Shown: positions 8,771 through 19,029, counted from the stretch's first letter. The stretch: DNA of 64,000 nucleotides from Rhodococcus jostii RHA1 (GCF_000014565.1 NC_008269.1:1054001-1118000); one strand, 5' to 3'. Notes: generated from the sequence alone by a model not told the origin. Numbers and translations are program-made.

Positions 8771-10594
8771 GTGAAGAATCGGCCCTTGTGTGGACGCGCG
8801 ACAAATGCGGGTGGCTCCTGTCAGGCCCCGGTGCGGTATTCGAGGCCGTTGGAGCGTTTCGCGCCGGCGTGCCGGGCGCATGTGACAGCAGGGGAAGCCG
8901 CGGAGATCGACACGGATCCGTTGTGGTCTGACGAGGGCCAGGTGTTGTGGTGTCTGCAGCGGCACGCGAAGGCGGCGGATCTGGTCGCTGCGGCGCAGAT
9001 CGCCGCGGAGTTGGGCTGCCAGGTTCGGCGGGTGATGTCTGTACTGGAAAGGCTCGAAGCCGGCGGGGAAGTGGCGAGTCACTCTGAGGGTCGGCGCCGG
9101 ATGTGGGGCACCTCGGAGCAGGTGCGGCGTCTCGATGAGGCGGGCCGGAAAGCTGAAGCGGACCGGGCTGCCTTCGAACGGAGAACCGCTGACCGTAATA
9201 CGGCGTTGAGAGGGGTGGGGGAACGACTCGAGGGAGTGTTTGCCGGTCGGGGCATCGGCGTGACCAGCCTAACGCGGATGGTGGGCTACGAACCGGCGCA
9301 GGTGCGTCCGGATCCGTTGATCATTACCGTCGACGATCCCGAGGCGGCGGAATGGTTGCTGAACCGGGTCAGCGCGGCAAGCCGCGAAACGGAGGTACCC
9401 ACGCAGTTGCAGTGGTCGGAGCATTGGGAGCGTCTGCATGAACTGTTGGATGCCCTGCGGTGGGCGGGGTGGTCGATGGACGAGGATGAGCCGTGGGGTG
9501 AGTTCGACCCGGATATCGGGCCGATCCTGGCTACGCGGATGCGTCGAACATGTATGGCAATCGAGGTGGAGTACCGGCCCGAGCAGGGCGAATTGCTGTT
9601 GCAATCGTTGGACGGTTTCGGAGACGAAGAATCGTCGGAACTGTTCAGCATGCTCGATGACGACGAGGTCATCGACCTTGCGGGGGACATCGACCAACAA
9701 CAGCGTGCGGTGACCGAGCGTGCCGGTGAGTGGGGTTTGCTCGATGCCACCCGAATAGCGTTCTCGGACAACGCTGTGGTGTCGCTTCCGGACTTCATGA
9801 TGGGCAAGTACGCCGAGTGGATCTTCGCGGTAGCAGCTGTGGAACGCGACGTCACGGCCGAACAGGTAATCACCGATCTGACGACGTCGGACGAGCTGGT
9901 GACCTTTATGACCGCGGTCGCAGGGATGCTGGCCAGCGACGTTCTTCCTGACTGTGTACCGGACGCTGTTGCGTTGGGGATCGCCGCGTGGTGTTGGCGC
10001 AATGACACCGCCGTCGAAGCGTGGCACCTGGCCGACGACGTTCTGATGGCGCGGGTCAACATCGCGGTCACCGCGGCGATCCGTCCCCACATCGACCCGA
10101 TCGAGGGGATCGACTGGGACGGCATACGGGTCGTGCTGACCGACTCCACCTGGACGCTGCCGGACGGTCGAGTGATCGCCGAGCTGTTCGGCGACGGGTG
10201 GTCCCAGGTCCAAGAGACCGTCGGCTCGCGACTGGATGCGTGGCAGGAGATTGACGCGCAGATCCTGGGCGGCGAGGCCACTATGCGGTTTCTGACGATC
10301 GGAGGCTCGACCGAGTACACCCGGCACTGGTGGGGGCAGGGCCGTTGGCAGGCGATCTGTACTGAGATTGTGCGCGATGCCATCAAGGCGGGGATCGATC
10401 TGCCGTCACCGTACGACGAGCGCGGCCAGGAGGTGCTGCTCGCGGACCTGGAGGATCCGAGTCAGCTCTCCGACGATGTGTTTGCATGGCTGATAGATAT
10501 GCCCGGTGCCGCCGAAGATGGTCCGCGTGGGCTGCGCATGCACGAGGCGACGCGTTCTCGGACTCGGGTGATTACACCGATTCCGTATCGCTGA
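8771..10594 (+). CDS. Large hypothetical protein with N-terminal zinc-binding motif
   Basis: A 607-residue protein from a GTG start. It opens with LCGRATNAGGSC, then PACRAH, which fits the small Cys3His zinc module found at the start of many phage- and plasmid-type proteins. This is followed by a possible winged-helix region (AADLVAAAQIAAELG, then RVMSVLERLEAGGEV) that resembles an MarR- or ArsR-like fold. The remaining 450 residues are acidic, rich in Trp and Asp/Glu, and match nothing I know. It faces the helix-turn-helix gene at 10811 tail-to-tail. Confidence 0.7.
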   Translation: MKNRPLCGRATNAGGSCQAPVRYSRPLERFAPACRAHVTAGEAAEIDTDPLWSDEGQVLWCLQRHAKAADLVAAAQIAAELGCQVRRVMSVLERLEAGGEVASHSEGRRRMWGTSEQVRRLDEAGRKAEADRAAFERRTADRNTALRGVGERLEGVFAGRGIGVTSLTRMVGYEPAQVRPDPLIITVDDPEAAEWLLNRVSAASRETEVPTQLQWSEHWERLHELLDALRWAGWSMDEDEPWGEFDPDIGPILATRMRRTCMAIEVEYRPEQGELLLQSLDGFGDEESSELFSMLDDDEVIDLAGDIDQQQRAVTERAGEWGLLDATRIAFSDNAVVSLPDFMMGKYAEWIFAVAAVERDVTAEQVITDLTTSDELVTFMTAVAGMLASDVLPDCVPDAVALGIAAWCWRNDTAVEAWHLADDVLMARVNIAVTAAIRPHIDPIEGIDWDGIRVVLTDSTWTLPDGRVIAELFGDGWSQVQETVGSRLDAWQEIDAQILGGEATMRFLTIGGSTEYTRHWWGQGRWQAICTEIVRDAIKAGIDLPSPYDERGQEVLLADLEDPSQLSDDVFAWLIDMPGAAEDGPRGLRMHEATRSRTRVITPIPYR

Positions 10595-10810
10595 ATTGTC
10601 GATCGAGACTAGCCCGTTGGCATCGTTACAAGGTCCGCGGCATCAAGGGGATCGGGGATTCGAGCATCCTGAACGACCCCAATGCAATTTGCGGCGGCAC
10701 TCGAATCACGCTGAGGTGGGTAGATATTTCGCAGCGCAACCATGGCGTCCGGGTTCGGCGGTGCGACCACGCTCGGACGTATGACTTGGGTCGGTGTCGG
10801 GTGAAGGTAC

Positions 10811-11680
10811 TTACGCACTCTCGTCTACGTCGATGTGACTTTCCTCCGTGTCATCGACAACCAAGCCCGACAGTTTCTGGAGGTAGCCGGCGCCGGTTCC
10901 CTCCGCGCGGTCGAACCAGTTGAACGGGTTGCGTTCGGCGAGGATGGCCGGGAGTAAGTCATGGTCCGCGTAGAGGGGCACCTCCCATTCGTCCCATCGA
11001 CACAAATCGTCGAAGCGGTCGCTGACCGCATCCCACTCCTCGTCAACCATGTAGAAGTCATCGACATCGTCATCGTCTGTGAAGTCGCGGAACGGTCGAG
11101 GCGTGATCCCCTCGAACAGTTCCGGTAGTTGGTCCATGATGTGCGGTGCTTCGTGGAGAGCTGCTGCCATCAGGAGCTCGTCGAAGAAACACCCTGGCCG
11201 GTTGAACGGAAGTGTGCCACTTTCGATCTCTTTTGCAACTGCTCGGCAGCGTTCCAGTGCCTTTGCTGCCCATGCCTTGTTCCCGTCGACGTAGAACATC
11301 GCACGACGGTCGATCCCGGCGAAGGGGCCAACATCGTGCAGAGGGCAATCGAGGTCACCGTCGATCCACATCGTCAGGTCGGTGTCGGCCCATCCGTGCA
11401 GTATGACCGTCAATGCGTAGGCCTGTCGCGGTGTCAAGGTGACGGAGTCATTCCAGGTCTGTTCATATTTGTGAGAGATCTGCTTGGCTCGTTCCTTGGC
11501 GGCGGACTCGCGATCGATCACCTTCTCGCATTTCGTGCGAGTGGCACTGCTTACCGACGCGGGGTCGTCCTCCCAGCGTCGCCACGTTGCAACGCTAACG
11601 CCAGCCCTTGCTGCAGCTTCCGGTTGCGTCATTTCGAGCTCTTCACGTAACTGGCGAGCGTTCGGCATGCATCGAAGCAT
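10811..11680 (-). CDS. Helix-turn-helix (Xre-type) protein
   Basis: A 289-residue protein, or 285 if it starts at the second Met (11668). An Xre-type HTH occupies the N-terminus: LREELEMTQPEAAARAGVS, then TWRRWEDDPASVS. The rest is acidic with many Trp, including a run of five aspartates, and has no recognised fold. It lies upstream of nothing obvious but next to the Wadjet operon, which points the same way; no shared transcript is likely because this gene lies beyond the jetD end. A perfect palindrome sits at its start. Confidence 0.7.
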   Translation of the reverse strand: MLRCMPNARQLREELEMTQPEAAARAGVSVATWRRWEDDPASVSSATRTKCEKVIDRESAAKERAKQISHKYEQTWNDSVTLTPRQAYALTVILHGWADTDLTMWIDGDLDCPLHDVGPFAGIDRRAMFYVDGNKAWAAKALERCRAVAKEIESGTLPFNRPGCFFDELLMAAALHEAPHIMDQLPELFEGITPRPFRDFTDDDDVDDFYMVDEEWDAVSDRFDDLCRWDEWEVPLYADHDLLPAILAERNPFNWFDRAEGTGAGYLQKLSGLVVDDTEESHIDVDESA

Positions 11681-11682
11681 AA

Positions 11683-11692
11683 TGAGCGCTCA
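11683..11692. promoter_or_regulatory. Palindromic operator candidate
   Basis: TGAGCGCTCA is a perfect 10-bp palindrome 3-15 bases upstream of the possible starts of the HTH gene. A site here would block its own transcription or translation initiation. Confidence 0.4.
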
Positions 11693-11912
11693 GTGAGTAG
11701 TCAACGGTGCACTCTGTCGTGCGCGATTGGCGTAGATCGGAGTTGGTGCGCGGGCCTTGGGCATGGGTGTGGAGCCGCGAGAGTCGGCAGTATCGGGCAA
11801 TAGGGGCTTCGAGGCGCTGCCGATGCGCCGGGTCGTTCCCGGCTGATCACCGACGCCGACTGGGTCGAGCCTCACATCTACCGTGGGTTCGGGGCCCAGG
11901 TCGCGCGGGAAG

Positions 11913-13085
11913 CTAGTCAGGGGGTTGGCGAGGCGTGCGGGATCGGACGACTTGCTCTGCAAGTTGGAGTGGAATGCGTTCTTGCTCGATTCGTAGCGGC
12001 CCGGAATGTTCTGAGTCGGTGATGCGGTTGTAGACAACTCTTTCCGAATCGGTGAGATTCGGAAGTGGCTTACGCTGAGCGGAGATCGGGTTTCCGCGCC
12101 GATCAGTGCGCACACCGAATTGGTGGTATTCGTCGTACGTTTGTGGGCCCATGAGTATCGAATCGACCGCGCTGTGTTCGGTGCGGAGTTTGTTGAGGAT
12201 TTCGTAGCCGTGGGCGTCGATGTCTCCCCAGTAGACGATCCGTGGGCATTGCTGGAACCAGGTGTGGCGGGTGATGCGGTGGGTGATCGCCCATCCGCCG
12301 CCCTCGACGGCGATCCCTCGCGGGAGGGTAGGGAAGAACAGTGCGCTGTCCTTGTTTTCGGTGATGATGATGATGTCGGGTGGGTAGGCGACGGTGGCGT
12401 TGGTGTCGTCGGTGGCGAGGCTGTCGCGCATCCGGTTTCCGCGAGCACGCCAGTTCTGGTCCAAATAGGTCAGGTCGATGCGCTGGGGCCGGTCGATCAG
12501 GTCGAGGCTGTCCCGGTCCAGGAGGGCCAGGACCAGCGCGGTGTGCTTGTCGAGCCACTTTGCGTCTAGACCGGGGATCGGGACCTGCCGGGTGGTGAGG
12601 CCGGTCGCGTCGTGGTGGTGGAACCAGTCGACGGTGCGACAGAGCAGCGTGAAGTCGGTGTCGGCGAGGGCAACTGTCTGTTGAAGAAGGCGTGGCTGTA
12701 GGTCCAAGTCGAGGGTGTCGGACAGGATTTGGCGGCGATGGCGGGCGCGGGCGATCGTGATGGACCAGTCTTCGGCGGCGAGAGCGGCGGCCGTGTCGAG
12801 GTCGTAGATGTCGAGATGTGTGGGGATGTTCAGGAGAAGCCGGCCCACACGGCGGCGCGCGTAGCGGAGACTGCACGAGAGGTGGACGTGCTGAGCACCC
12901 CACCGGTCCCAGGCCTGCATGACCGGCCGGTGGGTGGTGGCGTAGTTGGTCTCGAGGTCGCCGCGGGCGGGTGTGCCGATCGGGTAGGTGCGTGGCCATC
13001 CTGTTGGCTCGTCGACAACCCAGGCCGCCCAGTGCTTGGTGAGCGCCTTGGTGAGGTCGGTGATGACGGCGGCAGGGTCTTTCAT
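11913..13085 (-). CDS. jetD: Wadjet nuclease subunit JetD (MksG-like, DUF3322-DUF2220)
   Basis: A 390-residue protein, last gene of the Wadjet operon. JetD is the TOPRIM-type nuclease that cuts closed circular plasmid DNA after loop extrusion by JetABC. The N-terminal DUF3322 region covers about residues 1-190. The C-terminal DUF2220 TOPRIM domain shows its metal ligands: Glu243 in IIITENKDSA and Asp288/Asp290 in YWGDIDAHG. The start codon overlaps the jetC stop in an ATGA, so the two are translationally coupled. No truncation or missing catalytic residue is visible. Confidence 0.93.
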   Translation of the reverse strand: MKDPAAVITDLTKALTKHWAAWVVDEPTGWPRTYPIGTPARGDLETNYATTHRPVMQAWDRWGAQHVHLSCSLRYARRRVGRLLLNIPTHLDIYDLDTAAALAAEDWSITIARARHRRQILSDTLDLDLQPRLLQQTVALADTDFTLLCRTVDWFHHHDATGLTTRQVPIPGLDAKWLDKHTALVLALLDRDSLDLIDRPQRIDLTYLDQNWRARGNRMRDSLATDDTNATVAYPPDIIIITENKDSALFFPTLPRGIAVEGGGWAITHRITRHTWFQQCPRIVYWGDIDAHGYEILNKLRTEHSAVDSILMGPQTYDEYHQFGVRTDRRGNPISAQRKPLPNLTDSERVVYNRITDSEHSGPLRIEQERIPLQLAEQVVRSRTPRQPPD

Positions 13086-16000
13086 GATGTCGGCACCGGT
13101 GCGTCTGCGATGAATGCTGATGCCGTGGAGTAGCCTTCCGTGTCCTTGTTGATGAGGATGACCCGATCGACCTTGCGGGAGATCGCGGAGACCTTGTCGA
13201 CAACCGATCCGGCAATGAGCTGGAACCCCAGGGTGATCCAGGCCTGCACGGCCCGAGAGGCGAACTGGGAGTCGGCCTTGATGAATGCCTCGTCGAGGAT
13301 GATCGGGGCGAAGGTCGGGCGGGAGTTCTGTTCGTCTCCGAGCTGGTATCGCAGCGCCGCACCGACGATGAACGCCACCATCTCCTGCATCTCGCCACCG
13401 GACTTGGCGTCGAATTCGGCGTAGGTGCCCTTGATGTTGCCGGGGTCGGCGGGGTCGACTTTCTGGGCCTTGATGCTGATGTGGCGGCGCACATCGAGGA
13501 TTTCCTCTCGCTGGGAGGACTCGCCGCGAGGTAGTTGGTCGGCAGGCATGATCTGCCGGATGAACTGGGTAATGGTGTGATAACGCGCCTTGGCCACGTC
13601 GAGTGTCATGGGTGTTGCGCTGCTGGATGTTTCGATGAATTGCTGCAGGCTGGACCAGAAGTGGCGCGACGTCGGGGTTTCGCGTTCGGCGGGGTCGATG
13701 CGGAGGCGGTCGCCGTCGCGGCCGAACGGGATTCTTTCCAAGATCGCGTTCACGTCGTGCAGCCGGTCGATGATGCGCCGCCTCTCGGTCTCGAACTCGC
13801 TACTGAGCAACCCCAACTCCATTCCGGTCCACTTGTTGACCTCCCCGAGGAAGTCGTCTCGATGACGGATGACGTCGGAGTCGACGAGTCGGCGGTAGTG
13901 GTTGTAGTAGTTCGGGTAGGACGCGATGTCGGTGCCCCACTCGTAGTTGTCCCATTCCGCTTTGAACCGTTTGAACATGTCCTCCAGTGCTCGTCGTGCA
14001 TTAAAGGTTTCGTCAGTGGCGTCGGCCAACCTGTCGGTGATGCTGTCAAAGACCTTCCCGAACGCTTCCTGCAGGGTGTGGGCGTCGCCGGTGTAGGACA
14101 GTCCCAGCATTTTGTCGAGCAGACTTTGCTGCGCGTCGGTCACGGTGACCGAACCCGTGATCACCAGTGCGGCGTGGGTGCTGGCGTAGCGTTCGGCCAG
14201 CGGCTCGAGGGCGGCGATGGAGGCATTGAGGTCCTTGCGCTGGGTGCGTGCCACGGCTTTGGCCTCGCTGGCGGTGTCGCGGTCCTCCTCTGCCTGTTTC
14301 TGCTGTCGTTTCAATTCGGCGATTCTGTCGCTGGCAGCCAGGATTGCGTCGCGTTCCTGCTCCAACGCGTCGATGGCGGCGCGGGCGGATCCGGTGTCGA
14401 TCTCGGTCCAGTTCAAATCGAGCACCGCTTCCCATGTGACGCGGTGCTCGACCATCGTCGAGCGCTGACTGTGCAGCTGTTCCGCCCGTTGGTGGGCTGC
14501 GTGTACCTCGTCGGTGAGGCGTTCGACCTCCGTTTCCAGTTCGGCGATGCGTTCGGCGTTGCTGAATCCGAGGACGTAGTCCTTGGGTAGCGGCGCACCG
14601 TGGGCACCGGACCGTCCTTGCCGGGTCTGCCCGTGGGCGGTGATACGTTTGCGCCCGTCGTCGATGAGCAGCGCGTCGGCAGTGTCGACGCATTCATGGG
14701 TGAACGTGGTGTTGATGAATCCTTCGAGCCAACCGATGAAGGGGCCGGGCTTGTACTGGACCTTCCCCGCGAGGGTGGAGGGATCGGGGATCGATGTCGG
14801 GGCGGACGCGTTGAAGGGGACCGCTTCTGACCGTAACCGCACGCCCTTGGAGAGGCGGTCGGCGTTCCGGACGAACTGTGCCCGGATGTTCTCGTTGTAG
14901 AGGATGTGGCGGCCGATGCCGCCCATCTCGGCTTCGGCAGCGGTGCGCCAGCGTTCGTCGTCGGCGTGCAGATCGATCAGTTCTCCGATGAACGGAAGAT
15001 CGCGGCGCGGATCGGTGATACCGCACAACTCGGCCAACTCGGTGCGCCGTTGGTGGAGGTAGGCGGGAATTTTCGAGTCCGGACGGGTACGGAGATCGTC
15101 CAATTCGTCGGACACGGATTTGTGTGCGCGCTGTGCGTCGGCGTGACGGGCGTCGGCCTCGCGAGCTGCCGCGGTGACAGCCTCCAGTTGTTCTGTGTGT
15201 CCGTCCATGAAAGCGCGCGCTCGGAGCTGTAGCGATGACATCTCTCTCGCGTTGGCCGGAGCTACGACGTCGTCGAGATGGGCGATGCGGGCATGGAACT
15301 GGGCTTCCTTGCGCGCCCGCTGCTCGAGTGTCTCGCTCCAGCCCTTGAGTTCCGCTGTGATGTGGTCGAGACGTTCCCCGCCCTCGGTGCGGATTGCGTT
15401 CTTCAGCTCGTCGACCTTACGGTCTGCCGCGTCAAATGCTGTTGCGGTCCGTCGGCAGGCGTCTTCGGCCTCCTCGAGGTCCTGTTCGGCCGCGTTCAGG
15501 GCGGCCCCGTACTCGGCGTCACCGACGCTGCTCTGCCACAGCACCCACGGAGTGTCCCCCGAATCCTTGTGCCGCAGAGCAACGATGTCGGAGGCGTTGG
15601 CCATCGCGCGCTGGTACCGGTCGTGGCGCTCCTGAATGTCGGAGAGCACCTCTACCTGGTCGTACGCGCGCTGCATCGTCTCGTAACTGTTGGACAGCTC
15701 CGAGAAGTGATCGAGTGCCTGCTTGGCCGTATCAAACGTGGAGGGCTGCTCGAAGACCAGCTTCTTGTATAGGTCATCAATCGTGGCTTCTTGCTGCCCG
15801 GCCTGGATGCGGGCCAAGAGGGCCAGCGCCTTATCGCCCTCGCCCTTCCTACCGATGCTGAGGGTGCTCTGGGCGACGGTGAGGAACTTGGTGTAGGTGT
15901 CGTGCACCTTCGACCCAACGAAAGTGGCTTCCAGCTTCCGCTGGTAGCCCTGCTGCCCGAGACCCTCGACGAACAGGTCGTAGAGTCGCTCGACGTCGAC

Positions 16001-16513
16001 GGTCCCGTCAATGGTGAGGCGCAACGGGTTTCCCAACTCGCCGTCGGAACTGATCGATGCTCGAACGAAGAAGAGCCTGGCGGCGGTGAAGTATGCGCCG
16101 GTGTCGTGGCGGAAGGTGACCGCCACAACTGCCGCGGCGTTGCAGGGCAGGCCCCGGGCATCGATTCCCCGAAGCCGGCGGTCGGTGAGTTCGCCGCTGG
16201 AGTTTTGCACACTGTCGGTCTTACCGCGCACGTAGGAGACCACATTGCGCTGGTTGCCGCCCCGAGCACGTCCCTGGCCGGCGTTGGAGGCACCGTTGAA
16301 CGGAACGTTGCTGGGCATCATCAGCGCGGTGTAAGCGTCCATCAGGGTCGATTTCCCGACCCCGGACGGCCCGGAGATCATGGTCGATCCAGGTGAGAAG
16401 TCGATGCGGTGGTAGCCGTCGTAACCGCCCCAATTGAGCAGATGCATGGATTCGATCCGCCACTGCGGGCTGCCGGTGTCGGGGAACAACGTGCCCGTCT
16501 CAGTCGAGGTCAT
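13082..16513 (-). CDS. jetC: Wadjet SMC-like ATPase JetC (MksB-like)
   Basis: A 1143-residue SMC-family ATPase, the loop-extruding motor of Wadjet. Walker A is GPSGVGKST at residues 48-56. The ABC signature-like KSGGEMQ and Walker B PIILDEAF lie within the last 150 residues. Between them are long coiled-coil arms (Ala/Glu/Arg-rich helices) and a hinge-like region. It overlaps jetB by 14 bases and jetD by 4. Length and motifs match the intact family. Confidence 0.94.
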   Translation of the reverse strand: MTSTETGTLFPDTGSPQWRIESMHLLNWGGYDGYHRIDFSPGSTMISGPSGVGKSTLMDAYTALMMPSNVPFNGASNAGQGRARGGNQRNVVSYVRGKTDSVQNSSGELTDRRLRGIDARGLPCNAAAVVAVTFRHDTGAYFTAARLFFVRASISSDGELGNPLRLTIDGTVDVERLYDLFVEGLGQQGYQRKLEATFVGSKVHDTYTKFLTVAQSTLSIGRKGEGDKALALLARIQAGQQEATIDDLYKKLVFEQPSTFDTAKQALDHFSELSNSYETMQRAYDQVEVLSDIQERHDRYQRAMANASDIVALRHKDSGDTPWVLWQSSVGDAEYGAALNAAEQDLEEAEDACRRTATAFDAADRKVDELKNAIRTEGGERLDHITAELKGWSETLEQRARKEAQFHARIAHLDDVVAPANAREMSSLQLRARAFMDGHTEQLEAVTAAAREADARHADAQRAHKSVSDELDDLRTRPDSKIPAYLHQRRTELAELCGITDPRRDLPFIGELIDLHADDERWRTAAEAEMGGIGRHILYNENIRAQFVRNADRLSKGVRLRSEAVPFNASAPTSIPDPSTLAGKVQYKPGPFIGWLEGFINTTFTHECVDTADALLIDDGRKRITAHGQTRQGRSGAHGAPLPKDYVLGFSNAERIAELETEVERLTDEVHAAHQRAEQLHSQRSTMVEHRVTWEAVLDLNWTEIDTGSARAAIDALEQERDAILAASDRIAELKRQQKQAEEDRDTASEAKAVARTQRKDLNASIAALEPLAERYASTHAALVITGSVTVTDAQQSLLDKMLGLSYTGDAHTLQEAFGKVFDSITDRLADATDETFNARRALEDMFKRFKAEWDNYEWGTDIASYPNYYNHYRRLVDSDVIRHRDDFLGEVNKWTGMELGLLSSEFETERRRIIDRLHDVNAILERIPFGRDGDRLRIDPAERETPTSRHFWSSLQQFIETSSSATPMTLDVAKARYHTITQFIRQIMPADQLPRGESSQREEILDVRRHISIKAQKVDPADPGNIKGTYAEFDAKSGGEMQEMVAFIVGAALRYQLGDEQNSRPTFAPIILDEAFIKADSQFASRAVQAWITLGFQLIAGSVVDKVSAISRKVDRVILINKDTEGYSTASAFIADAPVPTS

Positions 16514-17288
16514 CGTCTGACCCTTCGCCGGGGCCCAGGTCGACCGCGGCGATCTCTCCGTCGGTGTCCGTGGGCTCCACCGTGTCGTCGGCGTCCAGGG
16601 TGTCGAGGTAAGCGCTGAGCGCCTTCAGTTTGTCCAGCGATATCAGTGGCACGATCACCGGGGAGATGCGGTAGCGGTCCGCGCCGGTGTCGCGCGTCGA
16701 GACGAGAATGCCCGCGCTCTCGATGCGTTCGAATGCCTTCTCCGCATTCTCGCGTTGCTTCTTCTCGTCGTTGCGCTGGATCGACTTGTCTGCCTGCAGC
16801 CGCTCTACCATCTCCGTCCTGGAGATGACCACGTTCGCGTTACCGTCCCGGCCCAGTTCGTTGGCATAGGTTTCCCGCAGATGCCGAAGCAGGATCGTCT
16901 CGGTCCAGGTGTAGGCACGGTTCTGTGTCGACATCAGCGTGGGGAACCGGGCGCCGGGGACCTGGACCTTGTAAGCGATCCCGGCGTCGGTGTCGCACAC
17001 CAACATCAGGAACAGGTCGTTGAGCCGCGATTCGACGTCATAACGGTGTTTGAGCAGCAACGCCCACAGCTTCGGATGCTGGTCCGCCGACAGGTAATTA
17101 CGTTTGAGAATAGCCGTCAGCACCGACCGGGCCTCATAGGTCAACGTGCCCTGATCGCCGGTGAACAAGATGGTGTCCGACGGCCGGAACCGAAACTCGT
17201 CCGGTTCGTCGTCGGACTCGGCGGGCTCACAGTCGTCGACGACCTGCGACAGCAGGTCATCCCACTCGTCCAAAGGATCGGTACTCAT
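16500..17288 (-). CDS. jetB: Wadjet subunit JetB (MksE-like, DUF4194)
   Basis: A 262-residue DUF4194 protein, the KITE-type winged-helix subunit that bridges the kleisin JetA and the ATPase JetC. Acidic tails flank a helical core containing ARSVLTAILKRNYLS and RAYTWTETILLRHLRE, typical of MksE/JetB. Its ATG overlaps the jetA stop as ATGA and its end overlaps jetC, giving a fully coupled four-gene operon. Confidence 0.92.
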   Translation of the reverse strand: MSTDPLDEWDDLLSQVVDDCEPAESDDEPDEFRFRPSDTILFTGDQGTLTYEARSVLTAILKRNYLSADQHPKLWALLLKHRYDVESRLNDLFLMLVCDTDAGIAYKVQVPGARFPTLMSTQNRAYTWTETILLRHLRETYANELGRDGNANVVISRTEMVERLQADKSIQRNDEKKQRENAEKAFERIESAGILVSTRDTGADRYRISPVIVPLISLDKLKALSAYLDTLDADDTVEPTDTDGEIAAVDLGPGEGSDDDLD

Positions 17289-18814
17289 TGCTGTGCTCGT
17301 TCCATGTTGGCGATCAATACGCTGCGGTCTTCATCGGTGTAGGTCAGCCGGGGCGCTTCGAAGACACGCTCCTCGATCCCCAACGGATGTACGGTGAGAT
17401 ACCTGTCGGTCAATCCGACTGTGTGGGAGCGACGGAGGGCCATCGTGTCCGCCGACGCCTCGAACAAGGCGAACAGGTCCACCAGCCTCCGGTCCTCTCG
17501 GGGCAAGGCATTGAAGACCTCGGCGACGGTGGCGCGTGGGGACGCCTTCAACCGGGTGATCAGGATGCCTCGCATCTTGTCCACGTCCGGCCCACCCATG
17601 CGCAGCAGCTCGCGCTGTTCTTCGGCCGACATGGGGATGGCCAGATGTGGACGGGCCGCCGGGGGCGCGGCGAAATCGGCAGGATCAGCAAGGTTTGTGC
17701 GCAATCGATCGAGCTCGATCGTGGCGGGTACGAAAGCGATCGGAACCCGACTGCGCACCTTCGCCACGGCCTTTCGCTCCGAAAGCCGACGATCCAACTC
17801 CCGCAACAGAGTCCGCAGCTCTGTTGCTTGGATACGATCCGGGGCACTCAAATACGAGTAGATGGTCTGCACGATGTGCCGATGCGAGACCATCACCTGC
17901 TGCACCTCCCGGCTCAACTCCCTCGAGGTCCGCTTGAGCCGTCGTCGCTCCTCCGGCTTCAACCCCTGCGCGGCTTCGTGCGCCAGCACGATGTCCATGT
18001 CCGTCGCGAACGCCCGCATCATGCCGGTCTTCTGCAGCAACTCGACCGCGCCCACGAACGCCCGCCCACGGTCGTCATTATTGAGCAACGCATCCATGCG
18101 CTGCCGGTACAAATCCAACACTTCACCGGTGGAACGGTCGTCGTCACGGAACTCCTGGCGCAACTGTTCACGCATATCCGCGAACAGCTCGCCGACCTTA
18201 CGAATGTCAGACGGCAAGTTGTTGACTTCGGAGAGTATCTGGTCCAAGACCTCGATGACCTCACCCGTCCCGGCGAACTCCAAATCACCACCGGAGAGCA
18301 GACGGTCACGTTCCTCCGTCAGCTTCTCGATCTGGGTGCTCAAAATGCCGATCCGCCGCTCCCGATCTTCGCTGATCATTAGCGCGGTGTCCTGCACCTT
18401 TGTGATGAGGTCCTTGACTCGAGACTCGGACACCATCGCGTGACGACCGGTCTCGCGCACGTACCGCAACGCGTCGAGCGCCTCGTTGGTGATCTCATAC
18501 GTGGTGGGTCCACTCGGCGTCGACCCGTCCTTGTATCGCAGCCACCCTCGCGCTGCGCCCTCCACCCACGAATAGGCCAAGGCGCGACCCCGCTGTTGCG
18601 GCAGTTCAGTCCCGGGAACGGCGTCGCCGATCTGCTCCAGCAGGAAGTCCACGTGATCGTGCAGGTCGTCTTCGGCCACCACGCGCTGGTCGTCTTCGGA
18701 GAACACCTCGCCCAGCACCGCCACGATCACCGGCGCGTACTTCTGATGTAGCAACCGCAGCGTGTCGCGATCAAACGCGCCGGAAACATCGTGATAGCGA
18801 GCAATGACCGACAT
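17285..18814 (-). CDS. jetA: Wadjet kleisin JetA (MksF-like, DUF3375)
   Basis: A 509-residue DUF3375 protein, the kleisin that closes the SMC ring. Helical N-terminal region (RYHDVSGAFDRDTLRLLHQK), a long central coiled coil (GILSTQIEKLTEERDRLL) and a C-terminal winged-helix region (ATVAEVFNALPREDRRLVDL) fit the family. It is the first gene of the operon. The domain set and gene order match the type I Wadjet as I recall it; the type assignment is less sure than the system call. Confidence 0.92.
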   Translation of the reverse strand: MSVIARYHDVSGAFDRDTLRLLHQKYAPVIVAVLGEVFSEDDQRVVAEDDLHDHVDFLLEQIGDAVPGTELPQQRGRALAYSWVEGAARGWLRYKDGSTPSGPTTYEITNEALDALRYVRETGRHAMVSESRVKDLITKVQDTALMISEDRERRIGILSTQIEKLTEERDRLLSGGDLEFAGTGEVIEVLDQILSEVNNLPSDIRKVGELFADMREQLRQEFRDDDRSTGEVLDLYRQRMDALLNNDDRGRAFVGAVELLQKTGMMRAFATDMDIVLAHEAAQGLKPEERRRLKRTSRELSREVQQVMVSHRHIVQTIYSYLSAPDRIQATELRTLLRELDRRLSERKAVAKVRSRVPIAFVPATIELDRLRTNLADPADFAAPPAARPHLAIPMSAEEQRELLRMGGPDVDKMRGILITRLKASPRATVAEVFNALPREDRRLVDLFALFEASADTMALRRSHTVGLTDRYLTVHPLGIEERVFEAPRLTYTDEDRSVLIANMERAQQ

Positions 18815-19029
18815 ATCCGAAAGTCCTTGTCAAGTGCCGTGTTGAGCGTCAACTTGTGCAATCCCGTCAGACTGTAGCCCGCAACCCCGACACTCGGCAC
18901 AGACCGACTGCCCGCGCATCCGAGGGACTTTGAACCGCGGTGACACCGCGGCGGACGCCATTGCCGCCCAAGGCCGGCGTCTTCCGCGGTGCTTCGACTC
19001 GCGAGAGCGATCGTTGCTGGTGCTGGTCG

